In this document: one piece after another, positions 31,815-43,265 of the stretch | Position numbering within the stretch: position 1 is the first letter of the stretch | Layout of the letters: each line of letters starts with the position of its first letter | DNA from: Prosopocoilus inquinatus | Lineage: Eukaryota; Arthropoda; Insecta; Coleoptera; Lucanidae | Direction: 5' to 3' | Length of the DNA stretch: 64,000 nt | Assembly (NCBI GenBank): GCA_036172665.1 | Contig: CM069880.1 | Coordinates: forward strand, 8,806,501-8,870,500 | Notes under the pieces: model-generated | Told to the model about the DNA's origin: nothing | What the model saw: the letters and a program-made list of their open reading frames with translations, nothing else | Database searches by the model: none | Made by a program: the position numbers and the translations under genes

Positions 31815-32546
31815 TTACTCGGGGTGAAGCTTAAAATGACTCCAAGTTTTAATTTCCTCGAATAGCTTATCTCCTGGACAAGTAGTTGATTCACTTTGAC
31901 GATGTCCCAGCAGTTTGTAGTCTTCAGTAATATACGAGTTGCTGACGCCATAATTGATTAATTTTTTTAACGCGTCCAACTGAACTTGACCAGGTGAAGA
32001 TTCTAGGAAGAGAAAACTTTTAACTTAACATCAGATTTAAATGTAATGTAATAATTTACCTTGGAAATTTCCCATCACGCATATTCCTATACTTTTTGAG
32101 TTATATTTGGGGGAATGAGCACCGTATCTACCCCATCCACGACCTTCATAAACTAAGCCATCACCACCAATCTAAAAATTTATTTGAGACAAAGAAATTG
32201 ATTATTTTATTAAGTTTACCAAAAAATTATAACCGATGTCTTTCCATCCCTTCGTATTCATGTGGAAATTTTGAATTTGTTGAACCGTAGTCTTGCATTT
32301 TTTGGTGGTGGTGCAGACGTTCCCTGCTGAATGATGAATAACCACATACGAAGGGGGATTTTCTTTTAATGATAAAGTCGTTTTTGATCTTCTAGCGTTC
32401 CATTCTTCTCTACTTATAAAAGTCGGATCACTCGCTGTTATGGAAATTAAAACAAAAAAAAATATTAAAAGAACCAGAGGAAATAACTTACCAAGAGCAA
32501 TTATAAAGAGCGAAGATACAAAGACCCATAAATTATAAGGCAGCAT
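31815..32546 (-). CDS. PGRP: Short secreted peptidoglycan-recognition protein, predicted amidase
   Basis: Minus-strand exons 32546-32492, 32434-32220, 32171-32060 and 32002-31815 give 189 aa with all phases consistent. Residues 1-19 form a signal peptide ending ALA. The PGRP domain (about 24-185) shows the hallmarks YVVIHHSAG, the cysteine pair C59/C65, [30 protein letters not shown] and GHRQ...TTCPG. Zinc ligands H52, H161 and C169 and the supporting Y87 and T167 of T7-lysozyme-like amidases are all present, so it should cleave bacterial peptidoglycan outside the cell rather than only bind it. That fits the short secreted S-type PGRPs of insects, which damp or execute immune responses. It is divergent from Larp1. 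The exact orthologue (SB-like or SC-like) cannot be assigned from one sequence. Confidence 0.94.
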
Positions 32547-32590
32547 GGTGTTAAATAATTGAATGAGTCGGATTGTTTAATGTGCTTGCT

Positions 32591-32636
32591 TTTATATTGA
32601 ATACATATGTGTAATTTGGGAATCCCAAGGACTTCC
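32591..32636 (-). promoter_or_regulatory. TATA box with adjacent kappaB-like sites upstream of the PGRP gene
   Basis: On the minus strand a TATAAA box lies at 32596-32591, about 45 bases before the start codon. Immediately upstream is a palindromic kappaB-like site GGGAATCCC (32618-32626) and a second partial one, GGACTTCC (32629-32636). NF-kappaB factors of the Toll and Imd pathways (Dorsal, Dif, Relish) use such sites on insect immune genes. The role here is inferred from position and motif. Confidence 0.6.
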
Positions 32637-33209
32637 AGGAAATATAATACAATTATTAAAAAATAAACACATGCGATAAAGTGCAATATTATTCTCCGAT
32701 CAAGTAAATAATGATGAAATATACCGGTTTAAATCGGTTCTGTTCTCTCTTAATGAGTTAAATTTACTGATTAAACGTTTTCTCAGCTACTGTTATTGCT
32801 AGGAATAATAATATTGCTTTTAGTATATTATCCGTATTCAAATTTCCCGCCTTAGATGTCAGTTGTCAGTTTGCACGCACAAACCAAAATTCCCTGGTGG
32901 GGTTAGAGTGTAATATATGTGCCCTATACTAAAAATATGAACGATTGTTTTCTGTGAAAAAAATAGCTGTTTGTATATAACTGACCATATTAAACGCGCG
33001 AATTTAGTATTTCGTGTTTGAACTGTGTTATATAAGATCAAGATTGCTTTAGTTTTGTTTGTGACAATTCACTTGACGGCATGTGTTCCAAAGCTATGAT
33101 GGCCATGCGTTTATAATCAAACATGGTTACTCTCCATATTGTTCTTTTCGCCCTGAAAATAAATTAAATATCTCCAAACGGCGTAGTGTAATCGTGAAGG
33201 AAGTTAAAA

Positions 33210-36200
33210 ATGGCCACGCACGTAGCTGCAACACCGAGCACGGTCTGCTCTGGGGGTGACAAGGCATCGGTCCCGGATTCAGCTGGAACCTCTTACGCAC
33301 ATGCTGTACGTTTCAAACCAGCTGATAACAAAGAAAACATCAGCGATACCGGAATGCCCAGCTGTCATTCACCAACCTGGACAAGTAAATCCAACGACAT
33401 AACCACAAATGAGCCGATGCTAACGGACGACGGTGACGGTAGTTTCACCCCTGTTGTAAGTCACAACCGAAGAGAAAGAAAAAACGACAAAAGCAAACGC
33501 GAAAAGAACCGGGACCCCAACATGAGCAAGGTAGTTGTCAACGGTTCATCGGAGAAAGAAAAACGAGACAGCATTTCAAAACCTCCGTCAGAAACCGCTC
33601 AGGAAAAAGAAAAAACCGAAACTCTGGAAAAAAAGGTTTTCGTCGAGGCTCCCATACCAAAAGTCAACCCCTGGCAGACTAACCGTACCGCTGCTCAAGT
33701 CGTTGCAACAAAAGAAACCACTGAGAAACGTGTTCTACAGCCACAGAAGCAAGATGCTGCTTCTGTTAACGGACAGCCAACACCATCAGTCGTGCGAGTC
33801 AACAAGGACAAGCGCAAATACAACCAAAAGGTAAGACTTTTTTCTAAACTTAATTTACACGTAAGAATTATTTTTCAAGTAAATCGATATAATTAAATAA
33901 CAATTACGTCGTCTTCAAAAATATACAAATGCTGTTAAAGTCACTTGTAAATTGCAAAGAATGAACTTACGTTTTTATGTGTAATAATTCACGCATTCAT
34001 TCCAATGTTTCATAATTAAAATACCCGATTTGGTCATTAAACCAAATAACACTGACGGTATAACGCTCTGTTTACTCTAAATTAATTAACATGCGAGTAA
34101 AATTACCATTAGTGAGAGGTGGATGTCATTTTTTAGATTCTCTACTATTTTTTGCCTCTTTGAAATTATTTTGCAAAATAATTCTACGTTTGTGATTTTA
34201 CTTTTTATATTAAAAAGGCGTTTGCTTATTATTTATTGCGTACTGGTATATAATATATGCATTTAGTTTTCCTTCAAACTATGTAAGCTTTGATATATGA
34301 TTTGGTTTCATTAATTCTTTCAAACTGTTTCTCAGAAATGTATCAGACGATAATTTTAATTGATTATCTAAGTTATAAATTAAGTTCTGTTTCATGAGTA
34401 AACTTGTTGTAAGTTGAAGCAGAATATCAAAGCTTTTTGTACACGTAAGAGTCGAAATTATAAATAATTCTAAATTAATTTATTTGTGGGAATCAATTTT
34501 TCTGTACTTAACAAGAAACGATGCGAAATTTGCCCCTCAGTGTACAACAGCCTTAAGGTCATAGAAATGTAAATTATATTGTTTCAATTAAGTACATAAC
34601 TAATTATATTAGCGATATTACGACACTACTAAAGTTGTCTGCGTAAGAGTGAACATCTCAGGGAGTCTATTTTTAAATAACGCACCGGCGACGTAACAAT
34701 AATTTTCGATTTTTAATTTATAAAAGTGATAGTGTCGAGTTGTTTATTTTAAATCTGGTGCTCGTCGCGTTCACGTACAGTGAATGTTATAACACTGGCA
34801 TAAAGAGTATTGTTTTCGTATTTGTCAAAACTGTTTTCCGTTGTTATTTGCTTGTATTGTGTAGTTGAACGATAAGCAGCGTGCCACATGAACATAATGA
34901 CGTTTTTGAGTGCTTAGTTAAAAATGTTTAACCAAACAGTCGTATGGTTTTTACGCGAAACGATTAATCTGAAAAATGACCAGCGTTCGAAAACTGGTAA
35001 GTATTTAAAAGTCAACCGGACGTGAATAACTTTATATAACTCATTCTTATTTAAATATCACGATATGTTACAGTTAAATAATGATATTACGGATAAAAGT
35101 TATGGTATTCGATGCCCTTGAACTTTTGTTATAAAATAATCTGTTCGTTTCGTTGTCTAAATAAAGCCATTTTTCCTATACAGTTTTAATTTGCTTGGAA
35201 GTATTCAAGTGTTCAAGGTTTACTGTTTTCTTGGAACAAAAATTAATATACACACACAATAAATTCAATGTCCAACCAATTACCTTTTCTACTTCAAGAT
35301 TTCTTTCATGCATTCATTCATTCATTCTTTCATTCATCCATCATGACCACGGTGCAGGTTTGTAAGGTAATAAGACGGCGCATTCGGTACGGGCACACAA
35401 ATGTAAGAAATACTTTAACGTGCGGTACATATTATCTTATGCTGAAGGCATAAACAGTGTTCTCTCTCGCGTATTGGTGTTTTGCCTCCCTGCCTTTAGC
35501 CATCACTCTCACACACTCTCCTGCACATACCAGTGCACAGCCGAATGCTCCTGTCGGATCACCTGCTATATTATCCACCATGATCACAAGTAAGCTAAAA
35601 CACTCACAGGTAATTACAAGTTTACCTTTGATATAATTTGATTAACATTGATATTGTTTACATTATATATACCGATCCCGCCACATTAAGTAGGAATACC
35701 CGAGTGCTCACGAGGCAATGTGTGCGTAAGTACATACATGCGATGACGATGTACGCCGATTCAAAATTTGTGCCTACTTGGAGTGGTTTTATCTGTATAC
35801 ATATATCAAAATAATTGAAGTTGTTATTCGACTTCTGCTAAATATAGAAACTTTTTTTTACTTTCATATTGTGTTATTTCAAGCGTTTTATTGCGTCAGT
35901 TAAAAAAATGTGCATTGTTTATTGCTGTTGCGCAAATAATGCACTCAAATTTGAAGCATTATCGAATTTTTTACTTGCATTCTTTGTGTGTTTTAATTAA
36001 TGATCAGCATTATGGATATATATTTTTATTTAGGTGTTAGTAATTTAGTGTCTTGTATAAGGTATTAAATGAAAAAAAGAGCTTTTATTTTGGTGGTATG
36101 TACAATTAAAAACAAATACTCCTATAAAATTGTACCTGTTTATTGTCATGGCATGTAAGAAAAGATGAGTATCATCATATTTTAACGTATTAGTATTAAT

Positions 36201-39200
36201 AACCGATACGGTAAACTAATTTATTAATTACGTTACCGTTTCTTTTCAGGCTAGTGATTTCTCGTATGTGGGTGACTGGCCAACGTTGGGAGATCACTCA
36301 CTTGAGGTTTGTAATTCTATTTACGTTTGTATTTTTGATAGTTGCGTTGGATTCTTGGCAGCATCGACCGTTTTCATAGTCGCCATGATTTTTTTTTTTT
36401 TGCTCTTACATTCGTAGTTTAAAGTGAACATTCGCTTTGCGAGTTATTTATTAAAAAATGTTTCAGTTTATTTTGGTCTCACCCAGACGTATTAAATTTC
36501 TAACATTTTGGAACATGGTCATAAAAATACCTTGATTATCGTATATGATGTGAAACTCGACTTAAGATATATGATGTATATACAAAAATATGAAATTGTT
36601 TAAACAAACGGACTCTCGTAGTTTAATTTAACGAGCACCGAGAGTCGTTTGTTACCTACTGCTTATAACCGAGCAGTGATCGGATAACTGATTAAAACCA
36701 ATGATTGGAAGAAACCGGTCAAAAAATGTACAGTACAGAAAACAAAATTGCAAATAATTAAAAGTGAAAGTACTTATATTCTGTCTGACGTTTCGCCCTA
36801 GTCTAGTGTGAGTCGAAACGACATTTTCAAGCGTCGAGCGAACGATTGCTAGCAATAAAACATAAAGACTTTTTTTTTTATTTCGAAATATAAAACTGCA
36901 AAGTTCTACAAGGTAAGCCGCTTATTGTGGTTATAAAAGGCTGGAGTAAATGTCAACGCCAGTTCTGATTTTGCATTCATTAAAAATCATTATCGATCGT
37001 GTATACATCAAAAATTCTGAGAATGTGCGCGCTTTATACTACATGTTCTCTCCATGAGGGGACAACTGCAGCACAGACTGATCGTTTCTATCAACAATTA
37101 AATTACAAAGTTCAAGATATTTTTCTCTTTATCATCGCAAATGTTATCCATTCCTTAACCGACTTACAAAAACACATAATATACTATTTAAGGCATGGAG
37201 GTAAATAAATCAATAAATTAAAAACAACTTACATAAGAGTTTAAATTACTACATTTTTACCTTATTAAAAATTATTGTAACGATTTAAATAAATTTCGTC
37301 GACATCAAAAATAACGCGCATACCAAGCTGAGAAATGCCATAAAAGAGGTTTTTTTTTAACCAGTGTTTAATTTGTCATGCATAAAGCTGTGAAGAGAAA
37401 GTTCTAAAACTCATACTTTTTTTGCAAAAATATGTTAATTCACCGACAAAACACTGCGGAATATATGGATTCAAAAGTGAACTTATTTAACAACAGTTTT
37501 ACTTGTAGTCCTTGATTTGCATTCATTTACCCATATACACACATATACCTTAAATATTCCTAAAATGATTCATCATCGTCTTTTTCATAAAACTTTAAAA
37601 CTTTTCAAATACACCACACCACGTGAGTAAACAGCAGTGACTTTAGACACCATTTTGATTTTTAAAATAGGTAAACAACGAAACTCTGTAATCTTTCAGT
37701 TTTTGCAGAATTCTTTTCAAATTGTCGTTTTAAATACAAATGTGATGATGATTGACTTAGTTTTTAACTACGATATAATATGACAAAGTCCTCGTTATTT
37801 TTAGAGAAAATCAACAAATAGCCCCGTGTTGAATAGTGCCCCAACATCAACAGTAGTTGCAAAGCAGCCGTCACCCCAAGACGGAGAAGACAGCGACTCT
37901 GGAAAGAAGAAACCATCCAAACAGAGGTGGGTCCCCTTGGAAATTGCCAGTAAACGAGAGGCCTCGCCCAGACATCGAAATGACAATGGAGAAGCTCGAT
38001 CAACAGTGAGCGATAGTGATAAAGACTGGAGGGCCGAACACCGTGAAACTTCCCATCAAGGAGGAGGCCGACACTCCAGACCATCTTCCGCAGCACATAG
38101 AGGCAGAGGACGCAATCGTGGAGGAAGACGTGCTCCCGTCAACCGACCGGCCAATCGCATACCCAGCAACCCCGACTATCCAGATTATCCCTCAGATTTT
38201 TGCCAGGTACTTTTTTATTTAATCCCGATTTCAATGTAATTCGATTTAATTCCTGGATTGCGCTCCCCAGCTTTCCAAGTTCGGTGTCAATATGGACAAT
38301 ATTAACTTCACACCATATATGGGAACATACTACTTCAATAGTAACAGTTACATAAATTTGGATAGCCCCACGCTTAAGGATTACATTAAAAAACAAATGT
38401 AAGCATGATCTGAATACATTTCCAATGATCTTGGTGTACACGTATAATATAATTAATAGAAATTATTTGCAGTGAATATTACTTTAGTGAAGAAAATCTT
38501 ATGCGTGACTTCTTTTTGAGAAGAAAAATGGATGCCGAAGGTTATTTGCCCGTAACATTGATAGCTTCTTTCCATCGAGTTCAATCGCTCACAAATAACA
38601 TTTCGCTGGTTCTTGAAGCTATCACAAACTCGGATAAACTTGAGTTGGCTTCTGGATTCAAGGTAAAACTTGAACTATATCAAAACCACCTTTATTGTTG
38701 ATCACTTTGCAGGTACGCACCTGCCACGATCCTCTAAAGTGGCCCATTCTCGATAAAGGTGGAGATGATGACAAGCAGCTGTCATTAGATCAATTGGTTC
38801 CCCCGCCGCCATTGCCAAAAACTTTCAGAGATCCTCATACTGATAACTTAAATCCAGACGTAGCTGAATTCATTCCACATGATATTGTTGATAAAAGAGG
38901 TAATACTCCCCCCGCCCCCTCCCAGTTGTGTTTATTTCAAACATTTTACAGAAGTGAACAATATTAGCACTGAAAACACCAAAACTGCCAGCGTTAATGA
39001 TAATAAGGTAGTTTTAGAAGAAAATAGTTGGAAAGAAGTGAAACGCAAAAATAAAGAGGCAAAAGCTAGGAAAGAAATCAAAGAGAAGGAAGTACAAAGT
39101 TGCGAGAGAGAGGAATTAGAGTTTCATTTTGATGAAGAATTAGATCAAGATGTTCCTACAGGTCGTCAGAATATGTTTACCATAGATTGGTATGTTCATC

Positions 39201-41125
39201 TTACTTATTGCAAGGACATAATATTTATGGTAAGTTAATTTAGGGCTGAAGAAGATTCGGATGAGCTGAGTGATCATGACATCAATAAAATACTAATTTT
39301 TACACAAGCCCCGTCATCTCGAGTTCCTAAACACGAAGGTCATGACCGTACAGGTGATTGGACCACACGTGTTAAAATGACACAAGAATTGGAACAAGCT
39401 ATTAATGATGGCCTTTATTACTACGAAGAAGACTTGTGGGTTACCAATGATTTTGTAAGTTAAATAACTATTTTTATTATTTAATTAATGTCCGTTCATT
39501 TTGTCTAGGATCGATCTAATTCAGGAAGTTATAAAACAGTTAATATTATAAGTCAAGAAGTGTTTGAAAAAATTGCGCCTCCAGCTCCCCGTAAACAAAA
39601 TCCTGAAGTTCCACCTCCACCACCACCACTGGTAAAATTATCATCAAAATCATTGCCATTTAAAAGATCAACCCAATTATTTTTTTCCAGATTGACAACT
39701 CTCATCCACTTGGCCGTAATAACAGGCAGTTTAATCATCGCAATGTTCCTCGTTTCTATGCTGTTGTTAAAGATGATAGTCCAGATCCTTGTACTCCTCG
39801 AAAAAGAAAAACTAGACATTCAAATAATCCACCTGTTGAACATCATGTTGGTTGGGTTATGGATGTGAAAGAGCATCGTCTTCGAACCAACTCTGCAGGG
39901 TACGCACATTTTGGCTTTAAATTAACAATCATTAGGTTGTTTTTTTTTTTTTTTAGAAGTAGCATGGGTACTAGTCCTAGTGAAAACCATCTTGCCACAA
40001 GCTGCGGCAGTGTTCCACAATCTGTACCAACGTTTCAACATCCCTCTCATGCTTTACTAAAGGAAAATAATTTCACACAGCAAGCTTATCTGAAATACAG
40101 GCAGCGTTGTCTAAAAGGTACTTGATATTAATTTCGCAGGAATCTTGTACGTTTTTGTTTTTATTAATAGAACGCAAAAGATGGGGAAGTGGACATTCGA
40201 GTGAAATGAACACCCTGTTCAGGTTCTGGTCATTTTTCCTTAGGGAGAATTTCAATCGATCCATGTATTCAGAATTTAAATCGATTGCTTTGGAGGACGC
40301 GGAAAGAAGTTATCGTTACGGATTAGAATGTTTGTTCAGATTTTATTCGTACGGCCTAGAAAATAAATTCCGGCCCCATTTGTACGAAGATTTTCAGCAA
40401 GAAACCATAAAAGACTATGAATCTGGTCAGCTGTACGGTTTAGAAAAGTTCTGGGCTTTCATGAAGTATTACAAACATAGTCCTAATTTACAAGTTCATC
40501 CAAAGTTAAAACAGTATTTATTAAAGTTTAAAACCATCGAAGACTTCAGGGTAGTTGAGGTATGTACTTTGTAGTTATATGGGCTTCTTATACAGAGGGT
40601 TTTCTCAATTGAATGTGTAATACATTGTGTTGGTAAAACATATTGTTCATAATATATAGCCACAGATTAATGAAGTAAAGAATCAAAACGGAAGAGGACA
40701 GTACCACCACAAATCCAGAAATCGCAGTGTATCTGAAAGTCAGACGGTACTACAAACGTCTACAACATCACGCAATGATGAAAATGGTAGAGTACGTCGA
40801 CTGTCTGGTAGTAATAACAAACAGAGGTATTTGCATTTAATATAAAGAATTACTAAGGTGTTTTATTATTTTTTAATTTTTTCGTTTTAGGACTGAATAT
40901 TTTGCTCAACCAGGAACTAGTGCACCAGCTTCAACGGGTTTTCGTAATGCAGATAGATCTCGTACTCATTCTTTCGGTTCTGGTCGTGCAAGAAATACAC
41001 GCGTTCATACTGAGTCTTGGAGACAACGTGATTCAAACGAAGGTTAGCGATGATGTTATTAATTTCTAGGTAATGAACTCACATGGTGTTTTACAGCTAA
41101 AAAAGAAACAACTGCTAACGCATAA
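33210..41125 (+). CDS. Larp1: La-related protein 1 (Larp1)
   Basis: Fifteen exons: 33210-33830, 36250-36306, 37805-38206, 38271-38398, 38473-38662, 38713-38899, 38952-39189, 39244-39454, 39509-39631, 39691-39899, 39957-40117, 40171-40559, 40660-40826, 40891-41042, 41097-41125; 1087 aa, all phases agree. The N-terminal 360 residues are disordered and charged, with an arginine/glycine-rich run ([12 protein letters not shown]) and a 'NPWQ' motif typical of LARP1. The La motif (about 395-470) contains [20 protein letters not shown]. The C-terminal DM15 repeats (about 855-970, for example [19 protein letters not shown] and [17 protein letters not shown]) bind the cap and start of TOP mRNAs. LARP1 controls stability and translation of ribosomal-protein mRNAs downstream of TOR, in the cytoplasm. 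The 3' untranslated region runs to an AATAAA at 41902-41907. A possible alternative first exon sits at 34976. Confidence 0.95.
34976..34996 (+). CDS. Possible alternative first coding exon of Larp1
   Basis: Inside the 2.4-kb first Larp1 intron, ATG ACC AGC GTT CGA AAA CTG (MTSVRKL) is followed at once by a strong donor GTAAGTA. It ends in phase 0, which is exactly the phase needed to join exon 2 at 36250. The preceding 300 bp are less AT-rich than their surroundings. This would give a shorter Larp1 lacking the exon 1 segment. It is only a prediction, since short ATG-plus-donor combinations also arise by chance. Confidence 0.3.
35745..35830 (+). repeat. Dispersed repeat shared with 13165-13260
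   Basis: The text 'gtacgccgattcaaa' followed by 'tgtgcctacttggagtgg' and 'ttatctgtata' closely matches 13177-13225 in Shox intron 1. The pair are in the same orientation and about 22.5 kb apart. Both copies lie in first introns, and their class is unknown. Confidence 0.6.
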
Positions 41126-43265
41126 ATTAACTGTTGTGTAAAAGTGATGATTTTTAAATGGTATTACCAACGTGTACAGAATATAAAAGCACTGAGAATT
41201 TTGGAACGTGGGAGCTTGCTCTCTGCAAATAGCATAAGCATGCTCGGTGCCATCGCCTTAATTCATGGGATGTTGTAGTTAGTTTTCATATTTTTCTAGT
41301 AATGAGTAAGTTAGCTTGTGTGTAAATCTGTTCCGGTGGAGTGGTATGTTCTGTTTGTATTTCTAATTGTTTTAAATAAGGGTGACCGATAAGCTTGTGT
41401 GTGCTGCGTGTGTTCATTGTTTTTATTTTAAGTTTTGTTATATTTTGTTCTTATGTATGTTGGGTTATTTTATCTTTTCTGTACATAATGCTCATTAAGA
41501 ACTTAGGGTTTTATTAGTTACAGTGTTATATTGTCAGGTTCTATATATATATATGTGTATAATTAAAAATAATATTAGTGAGTGATTATATCACTTGGGT
41601 GATTATTATTAAAGTTTCTAGCCTTAAGGTCATGTGTTAGCATTAGGTAATGATGATTTGTATATTTTTATTCACGTCAATGTGCTAAAAAAAAAAAAAA
41701 ACTTTAATTGTGTACTTCAATAGTTAACTTGGTTCAATGGTATGTATTATGTGTTAATGTTTCATGTTAGTGGTAAGAGTTCCCTTTCTTTTTGCAAACA
41801 ATGTTTTAATGTAATTCGAAATTACTTCGTTTAAAAAAAAAATGTACTAACTAGCTTTGTGCTTGCAAATTTTATATTGATGCTTTGTAACACATGAAAC
41901 AAATAAAAACATACTCATATTAAATATATTAAAAACATATTAAATTTGCAAAATCAGGTTTATTTGAGGCATTTCTTTTCCAAATTTTATTGCTTTTAAC
42001 ACGTGTTTAAATAGGATATAATATTTTTAAATGCATAATTTATCAAATGTATTTTGTATAAAAAATAGCGTTAATTTGTCAGTTAATGTATAATTGCAAC
42101 GTAGAAGTACAGAAGATCGAGTGGAATAACGAAATTTCCATACTTTCAAACTAGCGTATGGTTTTTTCTTTTTTGTACGAACATCTTGCAATACAAGCAG
42201 CTATTTGATGTTATTTATTTATTAAGTTCATTCGTCTTCTGTACTACATGCTGTCCAGGTACTGAAGAACGTCTATGTCTTGAGATAAGTTTAGCTTGTA
42301 AAGTGTGTTGTGGAAGTGTGATTAGTGATTGTCTTCCAGTGACACTAAAAAAAAATAAAAAAAACTTACAAAACTGCAGCGGCATTTTTATTTATTCTTA
42401 TAGAATCTTCTCTTTTTCTGAAGAAAACACTTCAACTGGAACTTGGATTACGTACGACAAGGCACCACTAATAATCTTTTTATTCAGCAGAGGGCGTACA
42501 CTTGCTCATTTTTATAGGTTTCTAAATCTTGAAAATAACAATATAGATAAAATGCGGAATAAAAGTGTTGCTTATTTTTATATCTTGATCAGAAAACCAA
42601 AATGATAATGGTATTTATTTATAATAAATAAATCAACGCTGACAGCGCCTCTTGCGCTTTGTTTTTATCATTGTGACTGACGTCATTCCTGTCGATACTT
42701 GGAACATAGAGGTTAAGTACTGGAGGAGTAACAAGCGAGCAGAAACCGAGCCGATTTTTGGACGCGCACTCTTCTCTCTTTTGTTGTTTGGCAAAGATAA
42801 AGAGCAGCAGAGAACACAATATGTGTGTGACGAAGTGCACGATACACTACATTCCGTTGACTACGGCCGAACCGTAGTACACGTTATATGGGATAGCGTC
42901 CTCCAGAGGGTGTAACTCGATGATTTTGAATGACTTTGTAAACGCTATTGTGTTTTAGTTAATTACTACGCATCTTTTAGGTATAACTTGTGACTTTATT
43001 AAAAGATAAATGAAAGCAATATAATAATTTTGTGAAAGTTGTCAATTTTTATGAGAAATGTAATAAATCTGACAACATACCCTAAATTGATTTGCGACTG
43101 CGCGGATTCATTGTGAATGATTCATGAAATAGTACAGTTGTCAACGTTGTCAGCACTGACAAAAATAAAATAATACGGTGCGTTATTGATGATGGATTTA
43201 TTATAGATAAGATTGTGAAGTACTGGTCATAAGTTTCCTTCATTAATATCTTTGTGACTGGAAAA
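41126..43265. other. Larp1 3' untranslated region and Larp1-Scamp intergenic region
   Basis: The Larp1 3' untranslated region extends to a polyadenylation signal at 41902-41907. From there to the Scamp start no gene is recognised; the open frame at 42186-42605 begins without a supporting context and shows no domain. A full cAMP-response-type motif TGACGTCA occurs at about 42678-42685, some 590 bp upstream of the Scamp ATG. Confidence 0.5.

Noticed and set aside
42186..42605. 139-aa open frame between Larp1 and Scamp
   Set aside because: It lacks a recognisable domain, signal or splice context and lies in AT-rich DNA.
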